This document shows, piece by piece, positions 52,063-62,132 of a DNA stretch of 64,000 nt. A model generated the notes under the pieces. That model was not told the DNA's origin. It did not search any database and saw only the letters and a program-made list of their open reading frames with translations. Position 1 is the first letter of the stretch. Each line of letters begins with the position of its first letter. A program made the position numbers and the translations under genes. This stretch comes from [Muricauda] lutisoli (nom. illeg.) (lineage in GTDB: Bacteria > Bacteroidota > Bacteroidia > Flavobacteriales > Flavobacteriaceae). The DNA is taken from positions 1,302,001 to 1,366,000 of the forward strand of contig NZ_JAFLND010000001.1 of assembly GCF_017313105.1 (NCBI RefSeq), read 5' to 3'.

Positions 52063-53061
52063 TTGAAGACAAAGTCAATATATATCATTGTAATCGGTGT
52101 TTTAATATCTCTGTTAGTATTCTATGACTTTAATCAAGCCAAATATGCCAAGAAAGCAGTTCTTATAACTACTCGACTAGTTGACCCACCAAATAAATGG
52201 AATAGGGGTTTTAAAAAAGTTAAGATAAAGAGTAGGTTCACAAAGCATAAACAATATGCCTATTTCCATAAAACACTGGACAAAGAAGCCAGACCTCTTG
52301 TTGTAAGTCTTCACACATGGGGCGGTGACTATGCGCAACCAGACCCTTTGTCCCAGTTGTGTCTTGAAAATAATCTGAATTATATTCACCCCAACTTTAA
52401 TGGTCCAAACAACAATCCCAACTCCTGCTGCAGTAATCTTGTTATTGGCCAAATAGATGAAGCTATCAATTTTGCAATACAAAATTCCAATGTCGATATA
52501 TCAAACATTCATGTTATCGGTTTAAGTGGGGGTGGTTATACAGCAATGTGTCACTACCTATTATCTGGATACCAAGTAGCAAGCTACCAATCTTGGGTCG
52601 GCATATCGGATTTGGAGTCTTGGTATTATCAAAGTATCAGTAAAGAAAGTCCGTCTTGGAAAGATATACTGGCCTGTACAGAATCCAAAGACAGCTTGAA
52701 CATTACTGAAGCCCAAAGAAGGTCCCCCTTACACATGCCAATATCAGAGGAAAAATTAATGGCGACAGAATTTAATTTATATACTGGCATTCACGATGGT
52801 AACCAGGGAAATGTTCCCATCACACAATCAATTAATTTTTACAATAAAATTGTTAGCAAACTGTATAAAGATAAACCATCCAAAATGGTTACTATTGAAG
52901 AAACACTATACTTACTCGAAAATAGAAGAGCATTGGATAAATACGATTCCATCAGTGATAGGGCTGTTTTTTTTGCGAAAAAGAACCCAAACGTAAATCT
53001 GTTCATTTTTGAAGGAGAACATGAGATATTACCAGAACATGCAATCTTGAGTATCTTATAA
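52063..53061 (+). CDS. Membrane-anchored or exported prolyl-oligopeptidase-type hydrolase
   Basis: A 332-residue protein with an N-terminal hydrophobic segment (IYIIVIGVLISLLVFYDF) that acts as signal anchor. The alpha/beta-hydrolase domain has VVSLHTWGGDY near 80, the nucleophile elbow GLSGGGY with Ser near 154, GIHDGNQGNVPI with Asp near 245, and EGEHEIL with His near 319: a complete POP-type triad. It starts with TTG at 52063; no better start was found. In this setting it may remove acyl groups from the polysaccharide; this is inference from context. Confidence 0.72.
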   Translation: MKTKSIYIIVIGVLISLLVFYDFNQAKYAKKAVLITTRLVDPPNKWNRGFKKVKIKSRFTKHKQYAYFHKTLDKEARPLVVSLHTWGGDYAQPDPLSQLCLENNLNYIHPNFNGPNNNPNSCCSNLVIGQIDEAINFAIQNSNVDISNIHVIGLSGGGYTAMCHYLLSGYQVASYQSWVGISDLESWYYQSISKESPSWKDILACTESKDSLNITEAQRRSPLHMPISEEKLMATEFNLYTGIHDGNQGNVPITQSINFYNKIVSKLYKDKPSKMVTIEETLYLLENRRALDKYDSISDRAVFFAKKNPNVNLFIFEGEHEILPEHAILSIL

Positions 53062-53171
53062 AGTAAACAAAGATTGAATTTAATCGAAGTTTTAGGTAGA
53101 TAGTCATCATATTTACACCCCTCCATTTCATTTTTCACATCTTTGTGTCCATAGTTTAATCACAATATATT

Positions 53172-54272
53172 GTGTTAAGAAAAAGATTATACCACATTGA
53201 CCTACTGCGCTTCCTTGCAGCACTCTATGTATTGTTTTATCACTACTGCTTTAGAGGATATTCAAAGGATAATTTGTCTTTAGTTCGGTTTGAGCCTTTT
53301 GAAGAGCTTTCTAAATATGGTTACCTCGGTGTAGATTTGTTTTTCATAATCAGCGGGTTCGTAATACTCATGACAGCCTTAAATTCGAATCTCACCAAAT
53401 TTATGATTTCCCGTTTTAGTAGACTTTACCCGGCATATTGGATTTGCCTTTTGATTACTTTGATAGTTCTATTTTTTTGGGGGGCACCAGAGCGCTTATT
53501 ATCAACAAAAGAAATTTTGCTGAACCTCACTATGTTTCATGGTTTTTTTGGAATACCCCATGTTGATGGAGTTTATTGGTCCTTAATAATTGAACTCAAA
53601 TTTTATATTTTAATTGGGGTTATTTTATTCTTCAATTTGATTAAATATATAAGGGTTTTTGCTATAGCTCTTTTGGGCATTGCTGCCCTACAATTGGTCG
53701 TTCCCTTTGGAAAGGCTTACTTTCCATTAAAGTTGCTATATTTTATCACCTTTCCACAATGGAGTTCGTACTTTGTCGCGGGAATGTTCTTCTTTCTCAT
53801 TTATAAAGAAGGCTTTAAATGGAAATATTTTGTTTTCTTAATCTGTTGCTACTTGATTTCTTTACAATATGCTTTTGTGAAGGTTGATCATCTTAATGAA
53901 GCCTATGTTCATCATTTTTCCTACTTAACAGTTTCATTCTTTATCACAACATTTTACATTCTATTTTATCTGATTAGTGTTGAAAAGTTAAACTTTTTAA
54001 ATAAAAAATATTTTTTGACCTTAGGAGCTATAACCTACCCGCTTTATCTGATTCATCAAAATATTGGCTATACTATATTGAACCAATTTTCACCCTACCT
54101 AAACAAATGGATATTACTTGTTTCTTTGATTTCACTAATGATAGTTTTATCCCTTTTTATACACAAGGTTTTCGAAAAACCTTTGGGCAGTTACTTCCGT
54201 AACAAACTAAAAGAAAGTAGATTTGTACTCCATTTTCAATCAAAATTAAACACTATTTACACCAAAGCTTAA
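53172..54272 (+). CDS. Membrane acyltransferase (acyltransferase 3 / OafA-like)
   Basis: A 366-residue inner-membrane acyltransferase with about ten helices, acetylating or acylating surface sugars. Seen: the Acyltransferase 3 N-terminus with HIDLLRFLAALYVLFYHY near 8-25 (catalytic His/Asp region), GYLGVDLFFIISGFVI near 51-66, and SRLYPAYWICLLI near 84-96. It starts with GTG at 53172. The epimerase follows 1 nt after its stop, so it belongs to the rightward polysaccharide operon. Confidence 0.92.
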   Translation: MLRKRLYHIDLLRFLAALYVLFYHYCFRGYSKDNLSLVRFEPFEELSKYGYLGVDLFFIISGFVILMTALNSNLTKFMISRFSRLYPAYWICLLITLIVLFFWGAPERLLSTKEILLNLTMFHGFFGIPHVDGVYWSLIIELKFYILIGVILFFNLIKYIRVFAIALLGIAALQLVVPFGKAYFPLKLLYFITFPQWSSYFVAGMFFFLIYKEGFKWKYFVFLICCYLISLQYAFVKVDHLNEAYVHHFSYLTVSFFITTFYILFYLISVEKLNFLNKKYFLTLGAITYPLYLIHQNIGYTILNQFSPYLNKWILLVSLISLMIVLSLFIHKVFEKPLGSYFRNKLKESRFVLHFQSKLNTIYTKA

Positions 54273-54273
54273 T

Positions 54274-55314
54274 ATGAAAATTCTAGTTACCGGTGCCGCC
54301 GGTTTTATTGGGTTCCATGTATCTTGTAAATTGACAGACCTAGGACATGAGGTAATCGGCCTTGATAATATCAATGATTATTATGATGTAAACCTCAAGT
54401 ATGCCAGACTGGGAGTGCTGGGTATTGACAAAGAAGATGCCTCAAAAGAAGGTATGCTGACCACAAGCACCAAAAAGACCAAATTTAGTTTTGTTAAAAT
54501 GGATCTGTCGGACCGCGACAAGTTATCCGAACTATTTAAACAGGAAAAATTTGACGTAGTGTGCAACCTTGCGGCACAGGCTGGTGTGCGATATAGTCTT
54601 GAAAATCCCGAGGCCTATGTGGACAGTAATATAGTAGGGTTTTTAAATATTCTAGAAGGTTGTCGACACAATAAGGTAAAGCACTTGGTATATGCAAGTA
54701 GTTCAAGTGTTTATGGCCTAAACAAAAAAATACCGTTTGAGACTACGGATGCTGTAGATCATCCTGTGAGTTTGTATGCCGCTTCCAAAAAAAGCAACGA
54801 ATTAATGGCACACACCTACAGCCATCTTTATGGCTTCGCAACTACCGGTCTTCGTTTTTTCACCGTTTACGGTCCATGGGGCAGGCCGGACATGGCAATG
54901 TTTCTATTCACCAAAGCAATTTTAAATGGTGATTCGATCAAGGTTTTCAACCATGGTAAACTGGAGAGGGATTTCACCTACATTGATGATATTACAGAAG
55001 GTGTAGTGCGAATTATTGAAGCCGATGTTTCAGAAAGAAAAAACAAGAATCAACTTTATAAACTTTATAATATCGGCAATAATAGTTCCGTAAAATTATT
55101 GGACTTTATTGAAGAAATTGAAAAAAGCCTTGGTATAAAGGCCAAAAGGAACAATTTACCAATGCAGCCTGGGGATGTAGAGAAAACATGGGCCAACGTT
55201 GATGATTTGATCAAGGATTACGATTACAGACCCAATACTCCAATTAGAGAAGGTGTCAAAAAATTTATTGATTGGTACAAACAATTTTACCATCCGGAAA
55301 AAGCAATATCATAA
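54274..55314 (+). CDS. UDP-glucuronate 4-epimerase-like protein
   Basis: A 346-residue NAD-dependent SDR epimerase that converts UDP-GlcA to UDP-GalA. Seen: KILVTGAAGFIGFHVSCKL at the N-terminus, DNINDYYDVNLKYARL near 30 (typical of UDP-GlcA epimerases/CapI), SSSSVYGLNKKIPF near 143, SLYAASKKSNE near 166-176 with catalytic Tyr and Lys, and TVYGPWGRPDMAMF near 197-210. The ugd-like gene 76 nt downstream supplies UDP-GlcA, which supports the assignment. The GlcA/GalA make an acidic polymer. Confidence 0.93.
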   Translation: MKILVTGAAGFIGFHVSCKLTDLGHEVIGLDNINDYYDVNLKYARLGVLGIDKEDASKEGMLTTSTKKTKFSFVKMDLSDRDKLSELFKQEKFDVVCNLAAQAGVRYSLENPEAYVDSNIVGFLNILEGCRHNKVKHLVYASSSSVYGLNKKIPFETTDAVDHPVSLYAASKKSNELMAHTYSHLYGFATTGLRFFTVYGPWGRPDMAMFLFTKAILNGDSIKVFNHGKLERDFTYIDDITEGVVRIIEADVSERKNKNQLYKLYNIGNNSSVKLLDFIEEIEKSLGIKAKRNNLPMQPGDVEKTWANVDDLIKDYDYRPNTPIREGVKKFIDWYKQFYHPEKAIS

Positions 55315-55390
55315 TTTCGCTGTTATTGCGTTTAGACTTAAATACTTGTCCATATCGATTATTAATAAAACGTATTAAATAAAATCAAAC

Positions 55391-56722
55391 ATGAATTTAA
55401 CAGTAATTGGCACTGGATATGTAGGCCTAGTGAGTGGAACCTGCTTTGCCGAAATGGGAAACACGGTAACCTGCATAGATGTTGATGAAAACAAAATAGA
55501 AGGACTGAAAAAAGGAGTTATACCAATTTACGAACCAGGTTTGGAACCCATGGTAAATCGAAATATTGATAATAACACCCTGCTTTTCAGTACTAGTTTA
55601 AAAGATAATCTGGAAAATTGTGACGTTGCTTTTATCGCCGTTGGAACTCCTATGGGAGAAGATGGTTCGGCTGATCTCAAGTATGTCCTACAGGTTGCCA
55701 AAGAAATTGGCGAACATATGTCCACTCCGCTTATTGTGGTCGATAAATCAACTGTTCCAGTCGGTACAGCGGATAAGGTCAAAAAAACGATATCGGACGA
55801 ATTGAAAAAAAGAAACGTGGAAATTGAATTCCATGTGGTTTCCAACCCTGAGTTTTTAAAGGAAGGGGATGCTATTAATGATTTCTTGAAACCTGACCGT
55901 GTGGTTGTTGGCTCCGACGATGAAGCTGCGACCAAAAAAATGCGTTCCCTATATTCACCCTTCTTCAGAAGTAGTATGGATCGCCTGATTACTATGGATG
56001 TTAGATCTGCTGAAATGACAAAATATGTGGCCAATGCCATGTTGGCAACCAAAATCTCTTTTATGAATGAGATTTCAAATATATGTGAATTGGTGGATGC
56101 CGATGTAAATAAGGTTCGTATTGGAATTGGCTCGGACAGCCGAATTGGCTATAGTTTCATTTACCCAGGAAGTGGTTATGGAGGATCTTGTTTTCCAAAA
56201 GATGTCAAAGCACTAAAGCGGACTGCGGAAGAGCACGGATATACCCCAGAACTTATAAAGGCTGTGGAAGATGTCAATGATCGCCAAAAATTTGTCATCG
56301 CCAAAAAGGTAGTCGATAAATATGGTGAAGATCTCAAAGGAAAAACATTTGCCGTTTGGGGTCTTGCATTCAAACCAGGTACTGATGATATGCGTGAGGC
56401 ACCTGCCATATACATTATAAAAGAATTGGTCAAAAGGGGAGCTGTAATCAATGCCTATGACCCAAAGGCCATGGAGGAAGCAAAACATTTTTACCTTAAA
56501 GACACCCCCAATATAAATTACTTCACGGCAAAATACGCAGCCTTGGAAGGAGCAGATGCGATGATATTGCTAACAGAATGGAAAGAGTTCAGGGCACCTG
56601 ATTTTGGTGAATTACAAAAACTGTTAAAGTCACCAGTTATTTTTGATGGTAGAAACCAGTACGATGATGAAAAATTAGACTCCATGGGATTCGAATATTT
56701 CCAGATTGGAAAGAAAGCATAG
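55391..56722 (+). CDS. ugd: UDP-glucose 6-dehydrogenase
   Basis: A 443-residue enzyme that oxidises UDP-glucose to UDP-glucuronate with two NAD+. Seen: VIGTGYVGLVSGTCFAEMG near 5-23, the GTPMGEDGSADL motif near 85, KSTVPVGTADKV near 118, and the catalytic Cys in GSGYGGSCFPKDV near 260-270. The C-terminal UDP-binding domain has FAVWGLAFKPGTDDMREAPA near 320. It provides the precursor for the epimerase upstream. A strong terminator follows 20 nt after the stop. Confidence 0.96.
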   Translation: MNLTVIGTGYVGLVSGTCFAEMGNTVTCIDVDENKIEGLKKGVIPIYEPGLEPMVNRNIDNNTLLFSTSLKDNLENCDVAFIAVGTPMGEDGSADLKYVLQVAKEIGEHMSTPLIVVDKSTVPVGTADKVKKTISDELKKRNVEIEFHVVSNPEFLKEGDAINDFLKPDRVVVGSDDEAATKKMRSLYSPFFRSSMDRLITMDVRSAEMTKYVANAMLATKISFMNEISNICELVDADVNKVRIGIGSDSRIGYSFIYPGSGYGGSCFPKDVKALKRTAEEHGYTPELIKAVEDVNDRQKFVIAKKVVDKYGEDLKGKTFAVWGLAFKPGTDDMREAPAIYIIKELVKRGAVINAYDPKAMEEAKHFYLKDTPNINYFTAKYAALEGADAMILLTEWKEFRAPDFGELQKLLKSPVIFDGRNQYDDEKLDSMGFEYFQIGKKA

Positions 56723-56742
56723 GACATAAAAAGAACAATATA

Positions 56743-56778
56743 AAGTTTGGTTTGGATAAATCCAAGCCAAACTTTTTT
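56743..56778 (+). terminator. Rho-independent terminator after ugd
   Basis: A 14-bp stem: AAGTTTGGTTTGGA (56743-56756) pairs with TCCAAGCCAAACTT (56761-56774) with one G-U pair, loop TAAA, then T-run. It splits the polysaccharide locus into two rightward units. Confidence 0.93.
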
Positions 56779-56999
56779 GTCTTTAAAACCCGATTTAAAT
56801 AGAAAATGACTTTGGAAATCTATTTTTACCACTTTTCAAGTCTACTACTATTTTGATGCCTTTTTAAAGAAGATTCCAAAGCCAGAACAAAAATTTCGGG
56901 ATGTTACAACGATAAAAAATGACCTTTTACAATATTTTTTAGACTTTAAAATGTCTTTTACCCATCTTGCATGGACAAAATTGTTGAATCCCCAAAACA

Positions 57000-58109
57000 A
57001 TGAATAAAGCCAAGATTGCTTTTGTTATACCATCTTTAAGATCTGGAGGTGCTGAAAGAGTAGTATCCACATTATCAAATACACTTTCTAATGAATATGA
57101 AGTGCATATCATTTGCTTGGTAAGGACCATACCTTTTTATAAAATTCATAAAGGCGTCACTATACATTATTGCTTAGAAGAAAATAATAATAGTACTGGG
57201 ATTGTTTCAGCAGTTGCAAATAATTTAAAACTGGTAAGAAAATTAATTACAATCATCAAACAGAACGGCATTCAGATACTGTTAGGATTTATCACTTCTG
57301 CCAATATACTTTCAATTATATCGGGAAAACTATGTGGCATACCTGTCATAATAAGTGAAAGAAACAATCCTAAGAATGACAGGATACCTAGCATGTGGAA
57401 AAAGCTTAGGGACTGGTTCTATCCTTATGCCAATTGGCTTGTTGTTCAAACGGAGGACACAAAAAAGTTTTATCAAGAAAAATTGAACATTAAAAGGCAG
57501 ACGGTTATATCGAATCCAATTTCAACTGATTTTAAAGTTGAATTGGTTACTGCTTTAAAACAACCCTCAAAAGAAAACATCATCCTCAATGTTGGTAGGT
57601 TGCACCCTCAAAAAGCCCAGGATGTACTGATAGAAGCATTTTCAAAAACCAACAATAACAATTGGCAACTTCATTTGGTGGGAGAAGGTGAAAGAAGAAA
57701 AGAATTAGAGAGCCTTATTTCCAATTTAAACCTTCAAAAAAAAGTTCATCTTGTTGGTAGGGTTGAAGAAATTCAGAAGGTATATGACCGTGCTAAAATT
57801 TTTGCTTTCAGTTCAATTTATGAAGGCTTCCCGAATGCATTGATAGAAGCCATGTATTTTGGTTTGGCATGTGTATCCACAAATTGTCCCACAGGCCCTT
57901 CCGAATTAATCGAAAATGGTGAAAATGGGTATTTAATAAATGTAAATGATACTTCGGCTTTAACCAAGAAACTCAATGTTTTAATGGAAAGCGAAGAAAT
58001 TAGAATTTCTTTTGGACAAAAAGCACAAGAAAAAGTTTCTAAATTCAATGCAGAAAATATTGCACAGGAATGGTCCCATATAATTAATCATTGTTTAAAT
58101 ATCCAATAA
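57000..58109 (+). CDS. Glycosyltransferase family 4
   Basis: A 369-residue GT-B glycosyltransferase. N-terminal FVIPSLRSGGAERVVSTLSN near 8-27 is the acceptor-side motif typical of PglA/PglJ-like GT4 enzymes. C-terminal donor-side NVGRLHPQKAQDVLIEAF near 197-214, and the E-x7-E-like motif SSIYEGFPNALIEAMYFGLA near 273-292 that holds the NDP-sugar. It probably adds a sugar to a lipid-linked repeat unit in the cytoplasm. It stands 4 nt before the MurJ-like gene, in a region of higher AT content than the earlier part of the locus. Confidence 0.92.
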   Translation: MNKAKIAFVIPSLRSGGAERVVSTLSNTLSNEYEVHIICLVRTIPFYKIHKGVTIHYCLEENNNSTGIVSAVANNLKLVRKLITIIKQNGIQILLGFITSANILSIISGKLCGIPVIISERNNPKNDRIPSMWKKLRDWFYPYANWLVVQTEDTKKFYQEKLNIKRQTVISNPISTDFKVELVTALKQPSKENIILNVGRLHPQKAQDVLIEAFSKTNNNNWQLHLVGEGERRKELESLISNLNLQKKVHLVGRVEEIQKVYDRAKIFAFSSIYEGFPNALIEAMYFGLACVSTNCPTGPSELIENGENGYLINVNDTSALTKKLNVLMESEEIRISFGQKAQEKVSKFNAENIAQEWSHIINHCLNIQ

Positions 58110-58113
58110 GGTT

Positions 58114-59460
58114 GTGCTTTCTACGCTAGTAAATAAAATTCAGGGACTCTTAAAAAACAAGGTAATTGGCAACATATTGATTGTTGGTTCCGTTACTTTG
58201 TTCATTAAGGGATTGGGGTTTTATAAGGAAACATTGGTAGCTTCAAATTTTGGGCTTTCAATGATTCTCGATACATTTTTTATCGCCTTTTTGATTCCGG
58301 GGTTTATCCAAAATGTTTTCTTACAATCTTTCAACACAGTTTTCATCCCAAACTATATATCTGAAACGAAATCAGAAAACAACAATATTGGTTCTTTTCA
58401 AGCAATGGGGTTTGTTACTTCCATATTAGCGGCCACCCTGTTCTCTCTTGTTGCCATACTAGGCACTGATATTTATCTTGAAGCCTTTTTCCCAGGAAAA
58501 GAGGATTTTTATTACGATTTGGTTAAGAGCCAATTTTACATTATTCTTCCCAGTTTATACTTCTGGGGATTATCTTCAATTCTTGCCTCCCTTTTAAATA
58601 TAAATAATGAATTTGCATATTCTTCTTTTCGTGGGGTTTTTATAGCGATTACGACTATTGTGGCCTTGCTTTTTTTTAGAGAAACTTTAGGGGATATGTT
58701 GTTGGCTATAAGTACACTAATTGGTTCCTTTTTTGGTTTTATATATCTATTGATCATATGTTTGCGCAAAAATATTATTAAACTATCCTCCCCAGATTTT
58801 AGAAGCCGAAACGCAATTATCATGTTTAAACAAATCCCCGCAAAAATAACATCAAGTACTTTTGCTGGTTTGCATGGGGTTGTCGATCAATTTTTTGCTG
58901 CACAATTAGCAATAGGATCCATTGCTGCTTTAAATTATGCTCTAAAAATTCCAGCTTTTGCTATTGGGATCCTCGTAATAGCCATGAACAATGTATTACT
59001 GCCATACTTTTCCAAATCGGTATTGGAAAATCGTGAAAAGGCATTCGAACAACTATTTAAAATTCTTAAAATAATCTTTGCAATAAGTACGGTAATTGCT
59101 GTTGCGGGAATCCTTACTTCAGATTTTTTTGTGTCCCTCTTTTTTGAAAGAAACGAATTCACTTCTGAAGATTCCATTTTAGTATCTGGATTACAAAAAA
59201 TCATATTGATTTACATTCCTTTTAAGATATCAGGAATGCTGTTGGTTAATTTTTTAACTAGTATCAATAAAAATTCCTACATGGCAATAGTTTCGTTTGT
59301 TAGTATTGTCCTGAATGTTATATTGAATTTTATTTTAGTGAAACCATATGGAGTGTTCGGAATAGCAATAGCAACTACTGTTGTGGTAATCTTGAGAAAT
59401 CTAATTCTTTTTTACTTTACCAAGGTACAGAAAAACAAGGCTTATAATATTGAATCATAA
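58114..59460 (+). CDS. MurJ-like lipid-linked oligosaccharide flippase
   Basis: A 448-residue multi-spanning membrane protein of the MVF/MurJ (MOP superfamily) group with about 13 helices. Seen: GLGFYKETLVASNFGLSMILDTFFIAFLIPGFIQNVFLQSFNTVFIPNY near 30-80, the MurJ-type first bundle, and an IPAKITSS segment near 235. Here it most likely replaces the usual Wzx in flipping the repeat unit across the inner membrane, because it stands between a GT4 and a Wzy. A housekeeping MurJ would be encoded elsewhere. It starts with GTG at 58114. Confidence 0.85.
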   Translation: MLSTLVNKIQGLLKNKVIGNILIVGSVTLFIKGLGFYKETLVASNFGLSMILDTFFIAFLIPGFIQNVFLQSFNTVFIPNYISETKSENNNIGSFQAMGFVTSILAATLFSLVAILGTDIYLEAFFPGKEDFYYDLVKSQFYIILPSLYFWGLSSILASLLNINNEFAYSSFRGVFIAITTIVALLFFRETLGDMLLAISTLIGSFFGFIYLLIICLRKNIIKLSSPDFRSRNAIIMFKQIPAKITSSTFAGLHGVVDQFFAAQLAIGSIAALNYALKIPAFAIGILVIAMNNVLLPYFSKSVLENREKAFEQLFKILKIIFAISTVIAVAGILTSDFFVSLFFERNEFTSEDSILVSGLQKIILIYIPFKISGMLLVNFLTSINKNSYMAIVSFVSIVLNVILNFILVKPYGVFGIAIATTVVVILRNLILFYFTKVQKNKAYNIES

Positions 59461-59846
59461 AATCTTAGCTTTGCCCAAATTCTCTAATACCAAAAAACCT
59501 GTTTAATCTAAGTGAAATTTTCAAACTCAACTGTCCACCTCTCATCAATTTGATGATTTTAGAAAGGTTGTTCAATTACTTATAATGTATCATTGAAAAA
59601 CACGTATAAATCGAACGAATAAATGTATTTCAAGAAGAATGCATTGTTCCCAAAGTTATTTCCATAATGGTTTTTTAATAATTGAATTGAATCTCTTATC
59701 AATTTTTTATTACCATTTAACTCTTTTAATTCTTTAATTTTTCTTATCAACTTAGTTTTGTGTAATATATATCTAGACTGTGTCAATAAAAAAAACAGTA
59801 AACACCATTATTTTTGAATATTAATTAGTTACTTCATAATGTAACT
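59461..59846. other. AT-rich intergenic region, 386 bp
   Basis: Between the flippase and the polymerase gene. It is very AT-rich; the only longer frame (minus strand 59580-59786) looks accidental. No clear promoter or terminator. It may be the scar of a lost gene. Confidence 0.5.
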
Positions 59847-61046
59847 ATGTTAATATTCGAAAAGTACTGCTTGGAAATTATGTTATTGAAGATTATAAAA
59901 TTGCTTGCCTTATTCTTGTTGTTATGCAACATACCGAGTTACATGTTGGAATATTTTGGGCCAAAATTTGGCTCGATCAGTAGTTATCTTACATCTTTAC
60001 TTTTAATAATCTTCTTTTTTTTCACAAAAAAGAGCAAACCTTTATATCCTTTTATATACCTAGGTCTACTATATTTCGCCTTCGCATCTTTTAATTATAC
60101 AGATCCCGATATAAACAATTTTTTTTTAAAAGAATTGATCAGGTTTATGGTAGTTGTCATATGTGGAGCGGAATTAGCTAGAAGTTCAAAGTATAAAGAA
60201 CTATATTTTATTCTTTTAATAGGTGCAATTAGTATTATTGTGAATGCCCTAATTTTTCCAACTGCGCAAGCAGGACATTTTCAGGAAAACTACGGGAGAT
60301 TCAGTGGTTTTTATTTAAATCCAAATACAGCTGGCAGTATTTGCTTAGTTGGTTTCGCAATATCTTTTTCCATAGCTAATCGAAATTTAAAATTAATAGG
60401 TCAATTTTTATTGACCCTGGCCGGTATACTTACTTTTTCCAGAACATTCATTTTGATTTGGGTGATTATTAATTTGTTTGCTATACTCCAAAGTAAAAAA
60501 AACCTATTACTTCCTTTGGTTGGGACAATAGTGCTAATATTGATTTTTACATTTTCAAACAAACTCACCCTGAACGCAGAACGTTTTACTGCATTGAAAA
60601 GCATCTTTGGAAGCGAACAAGTTGACTCCAAAACAATTAATGAAGACTCGAGAACCCACACTTGGTCTTTATATTATGACAAGATTATGGACCGTCCTTT
60701 TTTTGGCAACGGATGGCGAAAATTTTCAGGAAGACCAGGTGGCTTGCCCGGTGTTCACAATACTTATTTATTAGTAATAGGAGAAGCTGGTTTTATACCC
60801 TTTTTTATTCTACTGGGCATTTATATATTTTTATTAGTTAAAAGTTTAAGAGGATTTAAGATTAGACCCGAATTATTTTATATAAGTTTAGTAATTTCTC
60901 TCACTTTAATGGCTTCTCATACGTACTTTTCCAATTTTTATTTAATTTTTCTTTCGATGTTCGTTTTTGCAGAATTGATCAAATCCCCCCACAATTCTTT
61001 GGTTTCAAATACGAATGATGATACCATTTCAATTAGCACTATATAA
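59847..61046 (+). CDS. O-antigen polymerase/ligase-like membrane protein (Wzy-like)
   Basis: A 399-residue protein with about 11 membrane helices and one large hydrophilic loop (about 245-315). In that loop lie EDSRTHTWSLYYDKIMDRPFFGNGWRKFSG and PGVHNTYLLVIGEAGFIPF, matching the Wzy_C/O-antigen ligase pattern with HNTYL near 308. Earlier NYGRFSGFYLNPNTAGSICLVGFA near 148-171 is another hallmark. It polymerises repeat units in the periplasm. A later Met (residue 12, at 59880) is an alternative start. Length and helix count are normal. Confidence 0.88.
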   Translation: MLIFEKYCLEIMLLKIIKLLALFLLLCNIPSYMLEYFGPKFGSISSYLTSLLLIIFFFFTKKSKPLYPFIYLGLLYFAFASFNYTDPDINNFFLKELIRFMVVVICGAELARSSKYKELYFILLIGAISIIVNALIFPTAQAGHFQENYGRFSGFYLNPNTAGSICLVGFAISFSIANRNLKLIGQFLLTLAGILTFSRTFILIWVIINLFAILQSKKNLLLPLVGTIVLILIFTFSNKLTLNAERFTALKSIFGSEQVDSKTINEDSRTHTWSLYYDKIMDRPFFGNGWRKFSGRPGGLPGVHNTYLLVIGEAGFIPFFILLGIYIFLLVKSLRGFKIRPELFYISLVISLTLMASHTYFSNFYLIFLSMFVFAELIKSPHNSLVSNTNDDTISISTI

Positions 61047-61199
61047 CCATACTGAAAAGCATAATAAACAATTAAATATCATGGCAGATATTCCAAATTC
61101 TATTTTAGTTTGCTCTAAAATCTCCCGGAATTAAACATGAAGTTGATACTAAATTTAAAAAATACAAGTTAGTTAAGATATATTTTTTCGTCCTCAACT

Positions 61200-62132
61200 A
61201 TGAAAAACTTTTATAAAAAATTTATTCGAAATACATATTTGGCCAAGTTTATCCGTAACATCTATTATTGGCTGAAACAAAGGCTAGTTCCTGAAAAAAT
61301 ATACACTATACACAGGCATAAAAAAAGAATGGGGAAATCACCGGATCTAAATGACCCAAAGACATTGAATGAAAAAATAGTCTGGTTAAAGCTTAATGAC
61401 CGCACCCCTTTGCATACAAAATGTGCTGATAAATATGCAGTTCGTGAATATGTTAGCGAAAAAATTAGCGATGATTATTTGGTTCCGCTCTATTACCATA
61501 CCGTAAATGTCAAAGATATAGTACCTAAAAATTTACCTGCACCACCATATATTATTAAAACCAACCATGATAGCGGAGGAGGTATTTTTGTTTATGATAC
61601 ATTACAAATTGATTGGGACCAAGTTCAAAAAAGTTTAAAAAAGCGCTTAAAACATAATTATTATTGGGAATCCAAAGAATGGCAATATAAGAACATAAAG
61701 CCTAGAGTAATCGTTGAAAAATTGTTGCTTACTGAAGCAGGAAAAATACCTTTTGATTATAAGCTCCATTGCTTTAATGGTAAAGTTATCACCATACAGG
61801 TTGATATGAACAGGGGTACGGAGAATCATTTTCGAAATTGGTACGACATTAACTGGAATAGGGAACCTTTCAAATGGACCGCGATAAAAGACGGCAAAAA
61901 AACAGATCCTAGCGATTATGATATAGAAAGACCATCTACATTGGAGGAGATGATTAGACTGTCCGAGTTATTGGCAGCACCTTTTTGCTATGTTCGTGTA
62001 GATTGGTACGATGTTGATGGCCAATTATACTTTGGTGAACTTACCTTTCATCATGATGGAGGTAATAGCCCCATAGAACCAAGTGAATGGGATTTAAAAT
62101 TGGGTGAAAAACTTAATTTAATCAAGCATTAA
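61200..62132 (+). CDS. TupA-like ATP-grasp protein
   Basis: A 310-residue protein of the TupA-like ATP-grasp family, found in polysaccharide loci and related to the teichuronopeptide enzyme TupA. Seen: LNDPKTLNEKIVWLKLNDRTPLHTKCADKYAVREYV near residue 50-86, IIKTNHDSGGGIFV near 118-131, VIVEKLL near 173, FDYKLHCFNGKV near 185-196 and VRVDWYDVDGQLYFGELTFHHDGG near 265-288, the last being the metal/ATP site. It probably links an amino acid to a sugar or modifies it; the substrate is unknown. Confidence 0.87.
   Translation: MKNFYKKFIRNTYLAKFIRNIYYWLKQRLVPEKIYTIHRHKKRMGKSPDLNDPKTLNEKIVWLKLNDRTPLHTKCADKYAVREYVSEKISDDYLVPLYYHTVNVKDIVPKNLPAPPYIIKTNHDSGGGIFVYDTLQIDWDQVQKSLKKRLKHNYYWESKEWQYKNIKPRVIVEKLLLTEAGKIPFDYKLHCFNGKVITIQVDMNRGTENHFRNWYDINWNREPFKWTAIKDGKKTDPSDYDIERPSTLEEMIRLSELLAAPFCYVRVDWYDVDGQLYFGELTFHHDGGNSPIEPSEWDLKLGEKLNLIKH

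Noticed and set aside
59580-59786. Minus-strand frame of 68 codons in an AT-rich gap
   Set aside because: Asn/Lys/Ile-rich composition as expected by chance from AT-rich DNA; no recognisable motif or start context.
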